Source: Paratinospora sagittata (taxonomy: Eukaryota > Streptophyta > Magnoliopsida > Ranunculales > Menispermaceae). From it: 64,000 nt of DNA. Location of the stretch: positions 20,530,001 through 20,594,000 of the forward strand of contig CM069607.1 in assembly GCA_035771175.1 (NCBI GenBank), given 5' to 3'. Below the pieces are notes generated by a model, which worked only from the letters and a program-made list of their open reading frames with translations, was not told the origin of the DNA and searched no databases. Made by a program: the position numbers and the translations under genes. Positions 31,601 through 42,560 of this stretch are shown in pieces; position 1 is the stretch's first letter; each line of letters opens with the position of its first letter.

Positions 31601-34600
31601 TGATAGACACCCAAGGGGAGGGTGAATTGGGTGTAACGGGTTTTTCAGACCTTTCTTCAATCAAATAACAAGCAATAGCAATAAGATACGTAGGAATGTA
31701 ACAAAAACAATAAATGAGACAATACACACAGATTTAAAGTGGTTCAGCTTCCCAACAAGTCTACCTCCACTACCCGATCTCCCCGATAAGGATTTCCAAC
31801 ACTTCACTATATCGATCGTACTTCACGGGTGAGGATCAAACCGGTTACACGCACCGATTTTCGGTTAGAAAATCTTCCCAACTAGCACAACTACTAGCTT
31901 TCAATAATACATTAATTGTCAAAGGGACATTTGCTCAACAAGAGAACAAACTCCGAAAGGAACAAACAGTACAACCTTAAATGGTCACTTACAAGATTTC
32001 TCAACCATAATGATTTAAAAAACATGCACAACAAGAAATCAAGTATTAAAATGATATTACCTCATAATTGATCAAAATCAATATATGTGAAAGAACTCGT
32101 GATCTTGAAATTATTATGTGAAAGATGAAGTACCAAAATATCTTTGTATCACTATGAAAAGCTCAAGTCTCCAATGGCGGTTGTCTTCTTGAAAGTTGTG
32201 TTGAAGAGAGAAATTGGAGAATGATAATTTAAAAGTGTTGTCTTTTAAAACAAGACTTAATGATGGTTTAAATAGCAAATCATGATCCAAAACCCTAAAC
32301 CTATCATGAACGGTCAAGATTAGAAGATTCAATCATGTATTCGTGAAATCAGTGGCTTAGATTGAATGTTTTGGTTTAAACTCGAAATCTCTCAAAAATG
32401 AAAAAATTCTGCTGCAGTGCATTCCACGACACCTGAAACAAAAACTAGGTTTCTTTTCCAAACTCATTGGAACACGTTCCACAAGAACCAAAGCAAAAGA
32501 AAGTCATTTTTGGTCTTGCTAGCTAGAATGTGTTTCACTCTGCTGAAACGCGTTCCACAAGACCCAAAAGTTTTTTAACCATCTTTGCCTTTTGCCTGAA
32601 ATGTGTTTCTCCCTGCGGAAGTGTGTTCCAGCATGTTCGAGGCAAATTTGATTTGTTTTGGCTACTGGTGTGCGTTCGTACAAGAAGGAAGGCATTTCAT
32701 GGGTTTTTGGGAAACGTACACGTTGATGGTACACCCAAGAGGGGGGTAAATTGGTTGTAATGGTCAATTTGAACTTTTTCAATGAATTAGTGAAATACTT
32801 TGGTACATTGGAAATAAATGCACATACTATCCATAAAGTAAAATGCATAAAGTAAAACACACTAACATTTATAGTGGTTCAGTCGCGCCTACGTCCAGTA
32901 CCTAATCACCCTATTAGGATTTTCTTAATCCACCAACTGATTCTCTTACGGGTGAGAACCAAACCGTTTATACGTGCCCTTTTACAGGTTCAAGGCAAAC
33001 CTATCCATTTGCGGGCTAAGGATAAACCGCATTTCCTTTTTTAGGGATGAGGAAAAACCCTGATCAGGAAGAAAAATGATCCTTTTACGGGATAAGGAAG
33101 AACTGTGGTCCTTCTTCCAGGTGAGGATAACCTTGACATGATTTCAACCTAGAAGTTATTAAGTGAATTACATTCACTTGACCTGGTTTTTTCATTCCTG
33201 AAACACACCACCATACCAAATTACAATAATGATGTTGATTCTAACTAGGTAGAACACTTTACAATTAAGCTCATATATAACAATACAAGATATGTAAACT
33301 TGAGTACGTAATGCTAAGAAAAATACACTTACAGTCCTTTTACTTTTCAATGATCGATATTGCTCAAGTGTAGTTTTGAAAAGCTTGTGAGATGTGTCTT
33401 GTAAAACACTTGTGAAATGCTTCTTCGAAAACTCTTTAATCTAATCAAACATTGAACTTGAAATCATAGGACAAGTGCATAAATATAAACTCAGAAGGTT
33501 TTCCAAATTGATAAAACATACAAGATGTTTTGATAAACATGAAAACTTCTGGTTTAGTATTCAGTAGTTAGTATAACTACTACTATAGCTCGATACAGTT
33601 CTAAGATATGAAGTTAGGTATAACTGTATCTTACGAACTATCTCTCAAATTCCTTTATCAACAAGATTGATGTAAGATAAATCCGATCTGAGAATTTGAG
33701 TAGAGAACAATTTTGTATAATTCAAGTAGATTTTCAAATAAGGAATATAGTTTAAGCTAAGTATGAAAATCTTTTGAATAAGCAAGGTATGAATATACTA
33801 GAAACTAGAACAGTTAAAAACTTTTTGATAATAAGATTGAAAAATGACTAACATTCAAAAGTTTTTGACTCAATAAAATTGTCGGCGATTTGTTTGATAC
33901 AAAGTATTAGTATTTATAGACTTAGTAGGAAATAGTTGTTAGATATTTGAATTTGAAATTCAAAGTGAACGTTTACTCGCAATAGCTAGAATGTATCACA
34001 AAATGGTAACTGCAAATTTTATAACCATTCTAGTTCTTTTCAGATTACATGAATAAGGAATGTTTCTGAAAGCTTGATTCATGCATCAGAGAAAATCTCT
34101 AATAAATCATAAAAAGATTTTGTGTAAAGATCTGTTCTGAAAATTCATCTGAAATAGTGTTTGTGTTAGAATAGTGACAGTGTTGAATTAGCGTCCTGAA
34201 TTCCTAATAAGTGTAATGACACATAATATCAACTTTGTCATTTTGTTCCTTGAGGGAGCTCATGAAGCATAAGTTTCCTGCTGAACAGTGACGTGAGGGC
34301 ACTACATAACAATAAGCGTCATGACTTACTTTGTGACAAAAACGACTAAGTCATGAGGGCGCTAATTGACAGTTAACGTCCTGCTTTATTTTTAAACATT
34401 TAAATGCATGAGGGTGCTACTTCTGAGTAAACGTCCTAACATTTTAAAATATGAAACACAAGGGTGCTACAACTATGTAAGCGTTCTAACAATACTAAGT
34501 ATGCTGAAAGACAATCAGTGCCCTGAAAGTTATCAAGTTGGTTCTTAAGATGAGGGCGGTCCTATCCAGGCACCGTCCTGATAATTTTTCCAACTTATAA

Positions 34601-34799
34601 CTATCAGCGTCCTCAAAGATAGAATCTTTGAAGAACTTAGACTCTTAGAGATTTTTCAGTGAGTTGATACTCAATCAGCGTCCTGACAACTTCAAAGGTT
34701 GACTTTAAGTGAGGCCGCTACTTACAAGTAAGCATCCTGATTAATCAGTTCAATTCAAATGTGAATCAATGTCAGGGTCCTAACAAATTATCAGCCTCC

Positions 34800-35621
34800 T
34801 GATATGAACTCCACCAACAATTGTGATGAAACCCAATAACAATGATGGATTAGAACCCCAAGATCGTGTAGACAAGATTGGTTGAGCCTTGACCCGTCAC
34901 CTATCCAGATGAAAACCAAGACTACGAAGGATTGAAAAACGCCACACCAAGATTTAACAATCAAAGTAATAAGTTTGGTTGTTTGAACGCCACAAGATTA
35001 ACTTGATAAGTTCAAGAGTTCTTTTAAGAACAAAGAAGATACAAGACCTCACAAGCTTAACTTGATATCAAAACATAATGTGCCTTTCAAATTCGAGCTA
35101 CCCCTCTATTTATACTCGGAACAACCCTCCAAGAATAGGAAAAGTCATAACTAAATTTAAACATAACCAGCCGTCGATTTGGACTTCTAAAGGTAACTAG
35201 CCCCCTCTTTTGACTTCTAAAGGTGGTTAGCCTCCTCTTTGGACTTCCAAAGGTAACCAGCAGCCAATTTGGACTTCTAAGGGTAACCAGCCGCTTCTTT
35301 TGACTTCTAAACTTAGTCAAAAATAGCTAATTGACTAAGTTCAATGTATTTGATGACATGGACTAATTAGCTTCTTCAATTGCTTTGATGACATGGACTA
35401 AGCCTTGATTATTATTTGAGCCCATCTTGGTCTTCTTAGATTCAGCCCAATTCTCTTGGATTAGCCCATTTAGTGCTTCCTTGAAACGTTTGGCTCTGAG
35501 TCTTGAAATTGGACCACTTGGAAGTGACAATGGGTCTTGTGTATATTCAGCTCCATTCCCAAATGTATGATCAACTTGTCCAGCTCTTTGGTTTGCATCA
35601 TCAGCTCCTTAGTTTGCATCA
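34800..35621 (-). repeat. Solo LTR S2, nested in H1
   Basis: Its target duplication is CCTCC (34795-34799 and 35622-35626). The plus strand runs from TGATATGAACTCC to TTTGCATCA, 822 bp. Removing it restores the H sequence (CCTCC then TAACTT), as in H3 near 54230. On the minus strand its first 250 bp reads as LPSGPISRLRAKRFKEALNG followed by LIQENWAESKKTKM, the extreme C-terminus of a Ty3/gypsy pol. The LTR thus includes the end of pol. Confidence 0.93.
35168..35318 (-). repeat. About 33-bp minisatellite in solo LTR S2
   Basis: Five diverged units built around TTTGGACTTCTAAAGGTAAC. The minus-strand ORF 35320-35087 (repeated LVTFRSP-type units) is a frame through the tandem repeat. S1 has only one recognisable unit (about 16440-16480), so the array expanded or shrank between copies. 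Confidence 0.85.
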
Positions 35622-36868
35622 CCTCCTAACTTAACAAGTCTAGGAGAGCATTGTTAAAACTTTAGCGTCTTGAAAGACTCTTTTAAAAATGGTTTTGATC
35701 TTTCGTTTAAAGCTCGATAAAACACAATTAAACATGGATTAAATCGAGTATGCAAATGATCGAGAAATTGAGTTATTTGAAATACCAATAAAATACATTG
35801 AGTAAATAGATGCAAGAAATATATGCAATTTTGAAAGACATGTGCAACTGATTTGTGCGTGTTTTGGAAAACGTTTGAGCAATAACAGTTAGAAAAAGAT
35901 GCCTTACATTCTTTGTGTGTAATTCTCAAGATATTCGAAATGAACTCTTCTTTATGAGATCTTCGCAGTTGAGTTGAACGTTGTGAATGTTGAACGAATA
36001 ATGTGAACGTGAAGTCCTTGATAGAATAGTTCTTCTGTTTTCACTTTCTTGAGGTGCTGAGATATAACCTTGATTGAAACATTGGCACCACGTAATTCAT
36101 TCTTCATTTATTGTTAGCATCAAAACCTTTATGGAGTGAAACCTTTATAGAGCGTGCTAAGTGAGGAACCACTTAGGCCAACACACGTGTCAAGAATACC
36201 ATTCTTGAACATGTTTAGGTTTCATGGTCGATAAAATAATGAAAACGCATTTGGACCACGATAAAATCATCGAATAGATTCAAAAGCTTGAAACATTGAA
36301 ATAATATATCATGGAATGAGTTTCTTGAAGATAACCATACATGCTCAAAATGTTTTCTCACGCCAATAGTGCATTTACTTTATACTACAGCTAATTCGAA
36401 ATACCTTTGATCATGCTTGTATAAAACCTAAGTTCAAACAATGATAAATCAATAAACCGAGAAATTCATAATATGGGTATGATAACGGTTTGGTAAAAAC
36501 AAGATAAAGCAAGTGGCTAAGCAATATTGAAAGAGACCTACAACCTAGAGGAATCTGAAGCAGTTACAATGATTTTAGCCGTTTTGTTCTTGTGCTTTGA
36601 TCTTCGGTTGACTTTGGTTGACTTTCACCTTATCTTCAGCTGACTTGTCTTATTTCCATACATGTCTGAGTTCCTTGGTTTTTGTGCATCAAGCTTTGTA
36701 TCTGGAACTTCAGTCTTGATCCAAACTTGGTGAGTATTGTCTTTGTCTCTAATCTCAAGATCAATTATACAATGCTGAACTGAAATATACTCAACACACA
36801 TGTTAGATCACATGAGATATTGTTTGGAATCATCAAAATCACAGAGGGCGAGGGTCATCAAGCCAATA

Positions 36869-37538
36869 AGGATAAGGGACATAAGTAAGGAAAAAGCTCT
36901 TCAAAATTAAAAATAACCACCAAGCTGCTTTGCCACTAACTGCAAGAAAGCAATTACTGATAGCAATTTCCTTTTAGGCCATTGACAATACATGAGATAG
37001 TTTTGCCTTTTTCTTTTTTCTTTTTTTTTCTTTACGATGAAAACACTATCTAACCTTATCCCCGGAGAAATAATTTTAATATTACTAATTCTAAAATATC
37101 AATACCGCCTTTATCTAATAAATTAAACATATGAAATTTAGTTAGATTAAAGAATGATTTGAGGAACCTTCATATGGCATTATAAACAAGACCATTAATT
37201 AATGCTCTCATGATATTCATAATATTGGGACATATATACTATTTTAATGATACGATGTGTATACACATTTTACACTTTCTAATTTGATATATAAGTAACT
37301 TTTTTTTTCCTTTCCTCAAGAAAGATTGTTCTATGTATAAAATGAAATAAAATAAGGTATTAAGTTCTTAAGTTGGCACTTTTATGTTACATTGAAAACT
37401 TAAATGGATCTATAATTTTCACAATACCCATGAAAAATCTTTGCCGGACAAAATTATTGGTATATTACCTTGTATCATAAGATATATAACCATCAATATT
37501 TTCAAATTATTCAATAAGATTCAATGGGACTAACAACT
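36869..37538. other. Probable pre-insertion sequence, no gene seen
   Basis: This AT-rich stretch lies between solo LTR F2 and the G LTR fragment. I see no domain, no repeat shared with the rest of the window and no convincing ORF. It continues 31551-31600 across the F2 target site and is the best candidate for non-transposon sequence here. Confidence 0.5.
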
Positions 37539-37907
37539 TGATGAGAACCTTGAAGGCAAAAGTACAACTTCGAGAGATCCATTACATAACAATGGAGGTC
37601 CAATGACAAGAGTTAGAGCCAAGAGGATGCGAGAAACACTAAATGGGCTGATTGAAAAAATATGGGCTTCAAGTGCAACAAATGGTGTTATTCATGGATA
37701 TATGGGCTCGGAAAGGAATCAAAGGCTTGTGAACCTCATTCAAATATTTAAATAGTCTTTTAGTGGAGTTGGACCACATACATGAAGACTATACAAGTTA
37801 TGGACGATTATGGGCCATGCGTATGCTTTTGATTATTTTAGTGTTTGGTTGGACTATGTTTGTAAGCCAAATCTTTATTTCTAGAATAAGCAATTTTAGT
37901 TTCCTAT
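37539..37907 (+). repeat. 5' LTR fragment of Ty3/gypsy element G, with pol-tail coding
   Basis: It starts TGATGAGAACC, the same start as the G 3' LTR at 55274, and matches it to about 55625. It stays open for 72 codons in the frame of pol: STTSRDPLHNNGGPMTRVRA, KRMRETLNGLIEKIW, to a TAG at 37753-37755. It is cut at about 37907, where minus-strand K LTR sequence begins. The ORF at 37763-37966 crosses this junction and is not a gene. Confidence 0.85.
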
Positions 37908-38734
37908 TTCTAGAATTAAAAATTCGACTAACTTTCAAAAAGTGTTTTAGCTCAGAGAATTTTTGATGCTTAACAAATTGTTAAGTGTCTGTATTTATAG
38001 ACTTGTAGAGATGAAGTTGTTGTTCATTTGAATTTGAATTTCAAATATGAACGTTTACTCACAACAGTTAGAATATATCACGATAGTGGCAACTACAGAA
38101 TTCATGAATATTCTATTTTTCTCCAGATACACGAATAAGGAAAGTTGTAGAAGACGTGGTTCGTGAATCAGAGCATATCTCTTACAAATACAGAAAATTA
38201 ATTTTGTACGAAAAGTTCTTCGGAAAAGGTGGCAAAAAATACGTACATGTTGAACAGTAAAAATATCATTTCTATCGTTTTGTTCCTTTGAGGGTGCTCA
38301 TAGAATATCAGCGTCCTACTGAACAATAAAGTAAGGGAGCTACTAAGTAGTAAGCGTCCTGACTTGCTTTGACAATTAAACGACTTAAAGCATGAGGGCG
38401 CTACTTCGCAGTAAGCGTCTTGCTTTGTTTTGAAACGCTAAACATACGAAGGCGCTACTCAAGAGTAAGTGTCCTGAACTATTAAAAGTACTTTTAAAAC
38501 AATGTTTGACGGACGGTGAGTGTCCTGAAAGTTACTTAAGTTGATTCCAAAGATGAGGGCACTCTTACACAAGTAGCGTCCTGATAATTCATTCAACTTA
38601 TAACTTATCAACATCTTTAAAGATAAAAATCACTTAAAGATAAATCTGAAACACTTGACAAGATCATTAGATAGGCCAACTGGAGATATTTGAAATCATC
38701 AAAACCTTCATATCATGGGGTTCATTGAGATAAC
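37908..38734 (-). repeat. K-family LTR fragment
   Basis: On the minus strand it starts TGTTATCTCAATGAACCCC at 38734, as in solo LTR K (50163). It contains the stem-loop array (about 38290-38590) and the TATA box (37991-38001). It stops at about 37908, shortly after the TATA box, so the 3' part is lost. The sequence between its start and the array differs from the K copy at 50163. Confidence 0.85.
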
Positions 38735-40618
38735 AAATACATACATACTTGCTTGATACATGTTAATACATACATACTTGCATATAGTTGTTGATGACTT
38801 GATTAGTGTATATCACTTATTTGTGTGTTTTGTAGGAGCCAAAGGAACTTAAAGAAGGTGCAAATGAAGCCAAAGATGAGGCCATGATTATGGGAAAATC
38901 AAGTGCATGAAGTGATGAAAAAGTGGAGAAAGGAGTGCACAAGAACTGAAAAAGAATTGTTGGGTGTCGCGGCGCCCCGAATAGTTTGGGTTTGCATTAG
39001 CGTCGCGGCGCTCATCACGGCGGTAATGCACATTTTGTTCCAATTTTGACAATTTTTGGTCCTTTTTGGTCTTTTTGAAAGAAGATGTATATAAGCTGAT
39101 TTTAGGGTTAATTAGAGGGATATTACATTTTACCAATTGGAGAATAGATTAGAGTAGTTGAAGGAGGAGAACAAGAGAAGAGGTTGAAAGATGAGAGTTG
39201 CAGAGATATTCTGGAAGAAGAAGGGGGTTTTCTCACTTTTCTTCCATTTACATTTTAATTAGATGATTTTATCTTTCAATTTCTCTTTTGTAATCATGTC
39301 CATGAACTAATTCTATTTTCTAGAGAAGAGATGGGTCCTAACTTGAATATTATGGTTTAATTTTAGATTTAGTTTATTATCAATAAAATTTCTCTAGTTT
39401 ATTCATGATTTCATATACTTAATGCTGTAGGTTTCTTGATCACATATCGAATGAAGTTAGACTTGGAAGGCAGCACTCGAGAGAGGGTTTTTGATAGATG
39501 CATATTTAGACATGTTTTAGGAGTGTTTTATATGAGTTTTAGGATGAGTTATGCATTAGTTTAGTGTGTTTATGTTAGTTTTGATTGATTTGTTAGTTTA
39601 GGAATAAATTGGTTTTTATACATTATTTGAGTTTATTAGTCTATGATTTAATTTAATTTATGTTTGAGAGTGTTTTTAATTTGACTTGCTTTGTTTTGTA
39701 GGTGTTTGAATGCATTAGTCATGGTTTGGGATGATAAAAATATGTACAAGAAAGTATAAAAGTGACGTGTGAAGACCCCAAGTTAGAAGGTGCAAAAATT
39801 TGGCTAAGTACACAATCCAAGCGTACATGCAAGCCTCGGAGCGCCGTGGCGCTAGGGTTGCCCTTTTGCATTTTAATTTTTTAGGACTTTCTAATTTTGG
39901 TTTTGGGTGTTCGATTGGAGTGATATTAGATATCAAACTGAAGGTTTTTTAGAGAGGAACACATTGGAACATAGAGAGGAGAACAAAGGTTTGACGGCTG
40001 AAAGAAAAGTGGAAAAGAAGATTCGTATTGAAGATTATTGAAAAACTTTTGTTAACCTATATGGTCCATCCTTAGCACATCCCTAAAGTATACTTGATGA
40101 AGTAAATTTTGATGATCACAAACAAAGTGTTTTTCGGTGCTAACGAACTTTTATCAAGAACGTATCTCTGCACCAATGGAAAAGCAAAAAGCCAAGGAAT
40201 AACTCAATCAAGGAACTCAAAGCTTACATTCAACAGTCAAGCTCGTTTCAAGGAATATACTTCAACAATCACATTTCGATTTCAAGATCGCTCTACTCGA
40301 ACGTTTTGATCAAGCTTCAAGACTACATCTCTCGATCAACGTTCAAGTCATTCAACTCTAAATTGCTCTCATTGAAGATCTCATAATGAAGAGTTGGATC
40401 TAACGGTTATGAGAAATAAGAATACACAAAGTATCTAAGGTATATCTTTCTCTAATCGTTATTGCTCAAAATGTTTTTCAAAACCAAGCATATATCATTT
40501 TCATATGTTCTCTAAATTTGTATGTTTTGATTTCATGTTTTTAACTATATTTCAAGAAATTTTATTTGCATTTATCGAATATTTTTCCGTGAGTAAAAAC
40601 TATTTTCAAATAATCTTT

Positions 40619-41290
40619 CAGGACGCTAATGAAATAGCAACGTTCTCTTGAACTTGTTAAGTCAGGACGCTGATAGGTCATTAGGACGCTGATAACGCTC
40701 AAGGTTGAAATGAACTGATTAATCAGGACGCTTACTTATATAGTAGAGGTCTTATATATTAGTCAACCTCTGAAGTTGTTAGGAAGTTGACTCAGCATCA
40801 GCTCACTGAAAGATCTTTTAAAAGTTCTTCAAAGAATGTTTCTTTGAGGACACTGATGGTTATAAGTTGATTAAACTATCAGGGTGCTTTCTGGATAAGA
40901 GCGCCCTCACCTTTGGAAATCAACTGAATAACTTTCAGGACGCTGATTATCCTTCAACGTGTTTTTAAATGTCTTAACTTGCAGGACGCTTACACAGTAG
41001 TAGTGCCCTCATGTTATGTTTTTAAAGGCAGGACGCTTACTCGGATAGTGGTGCCCTCATGCACTCAATAGTTTTAAAACATAGCAGGATGCTCACTGTG
41101 CATTAGCGCCTTCAAGGTTTAAGTCGTCTAAAGTCATAAGTAAGTCAGGACGCTTACGAGTTAGTAGCGCCCTCACTTAAGTGTTCAGCAGGATGCTTAT
41201 ATGTAGTAAATGCCCTCAAGGAACAAAACGAAAAAGTTGATATTATGCGTTAAGACACTGATTATGGAATCAGGACGCTAATTCAACTAC
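40619..41290 (+). repeat. Stem-loop array upstream of the TATA box in H2
   Basis: About ten units with 45-120 bp spacing share CAGGACGCTTAC followed after 5-8 bases by GTAGYGCCCTCA; examples start at 40724, 40982, 41030, 41083, 41146 and 41189. The halves pair: AGG-CGCT-AC against GT-AGCG-CCT with one mismatch and one bulge. Related arrays are in H1, H3 (53824-54300), K (50220-50740) and the K fragment. Confidence 0.85.
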
Positions 41291-41550
41291 CGTCACTGTT
41301 CGAATGAGTACACTACGTCAGTTTACTTTTTCAGAATAGACATTTGAACAAAGTCCTATTCAGACCTATCAGAGATCGTCTCTGATACATGAAATAAGGT
41401 TTTCTAAAACTTTCCTCTTTCATGAAATCTGAAAAGAACCAGAATGTTAGTGAAAATCGTAGTTGCTATTTTCATATAACATTCTAGCCGTTGTGTGAAA
41501 ACGTTCACATTATTTGAACTTCAAATGTCTAACGGCTATGTCCCACTAAG

Positions 41551-41560
41551 TCTATAAATA
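41551..41560 (+). promoter_or_regulatory. TATA box of LTR H2
   Basis: TCTATAAATA is conserved in position and sequence among H1 (33911-33920, minus), K (51017-51026) and the K fragment (37991-38001, minus). It probably sets the start of the element's RNA, so sequence before it is U3 and the hairpin array after it is transcribed from this LTR. Confidence 0.75.
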
Positions 41561-42301
41561 CCAATACTTAGGACCAAACAACTTGCCAATTACTTTGTGT
41601 TGTGCCAATACTTTTTGAAAGTTAGTCTGTGTCAAAATGAACTTCCTTTTTCTAATCTTTCAAAGTATTTTCACTGATACCTATACAATTTTCATATTGA
41701 GTTTCAAATATATTTCTATTTTTGAAAATATGTTTTTATATTAATATCAACTCAAATTCTCAGCTCTGACTCACATTTGGTATCATTCTTGCTGATGATA
41801 GAATTTGAGAAATAGTTCAAGAAATATAGTTGTACTTGATTTCATATCTTAAGTACTGTATGAAACTATATCAGTAGTTGCATTAAACTGTTAATCGATG
41901 AACCAGAAGTTTTCAGACATTTATTTTATATCTATTTTGAAAACTGTCTGTGCTTTTGATTTACACCAATCCTCTATTTTTAACATCAATATTTGTTTGG
42001 TATATTTTATCTTTCAATAAAGCACTGATTTTCATATCATATCATTCATGCTTTTCGAAACTGCACTTGAGCAATATCGAACATTGAAAGGTAAAGGACA
42101 GAAGGTGTATTTCAACTTAGCATTACCTATTTCACATTTCATATCTTTGTAATGCTATGTATTGTGCTTAATATAAAGTGTTCTACTGCGTTAGAACCAC
42201 CCAACATCTCAGTGTTGTAATGTTGTTGTGTTTCTGGATTGAAACAACCAGGACAAGTGAAAGTAGTTCACTTGATGATTTCAGGATTGAAATCATATAG
42301 G

Positions 42302-42560
42302 TTTTCTCTGAGCCTGTAAAAGAAAAATCGTTTCATCCTCATCCAGTAAAAGGGTAGGTGTGTCCTTAACCTTAAAAAAGATAGGTTATCTCTTAACCTT
42401 TAAAAGAGAACCGGTTCTTCCTTAGCCCGTAAAAGGAACATGGATTTTTCCTAATCCCAAAAAAAGGAAAATGGTTCATCCTTAGCCCATGAAAGGATAG
42501 GTTTGGCTTTAACCTGTAAAAGGGCAGTCGTAACGGTTTGGTTCTCACCCGTAAGATAAT
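42302..42560 (+). repeat. Covarying hairpin array downstream of the TATA box in H2
   Basis: Successive short hairpins: TTTTCT/AGAAAA (42302-42326), TCTCTT/AAGAGA (42389-42409), TTCCTT/AAGGAA (42418-42438), TTTTCCT/AGGAAAA (42446-42471) and ATCCTT/AAGGAT (42478-42498). Weaker units lie between. The loops are similar (AGCCCGTAA, AACCTTTAA, AGCCCATGA). The stems change together, which is what selection for base pairing would produce. Confidence 0.8.

Larger units (their letters stand above)
32724..36183 (-). repeat. Solo LTR H1, nested in F2
   Basis: Its target duplication is CACGT (32719-32723 and 36184-36188). On the minus strand it starts TGTTGGCC (36183) and ends CCATCA (32724). After removing S2 it is about 2.6 kb, matching H2 (40050-42774). 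A TATA box (minus TCTATAAATA, 33911-33920) divides the upstream AGGACGC/GCGCCCT array (about 34170-34790 and 35622-35700) from the downstream hairpin array (about 32940-33130). Confidence 0.93.
31601..36868 (-). repeat. Solo LTR F2 (copia F family), containing nested LTRs
   Basis: It is flanked by the exact 5-bp target duplication AGGAT (31596-31600 and 36869-36873). On the minus strand it starts TATTGGCTTGATGACCC (normally TGTTGG) and ends GTGTCTATCA. Its own sequence is 31601-32723 plus 36189-36868, about 1.8 kb, close to the 1.69-kb F LTR. It carries the F-type palindromes at 32410-32710 and a hairpin GATTTTC/GAAAATC (31856-31874). No internal sequence remains, so LTR-LTR recombination has removed the body. 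Confidence 0.92.

Noticed and set aside
35087..35320. 77-codon minus-strand ORF of repeated LVTFRSP-type units, looking like a repeat protein
   Set aside because: It is a frame through a minisatellite inside solo LTR S2; the S1 copy lacks the array.
36869..37538. Host gene exon
   Set aside because: No ORF, splice pattern or domain could be supported; only AT-rich non-repetitive sequence.
40619..41290. CRISPR-like regular repeats
   Set aside because: Units are degenerate, spacers are related to each other, and the array is inside a plant LTR. It is a retrotransposon U3 array.
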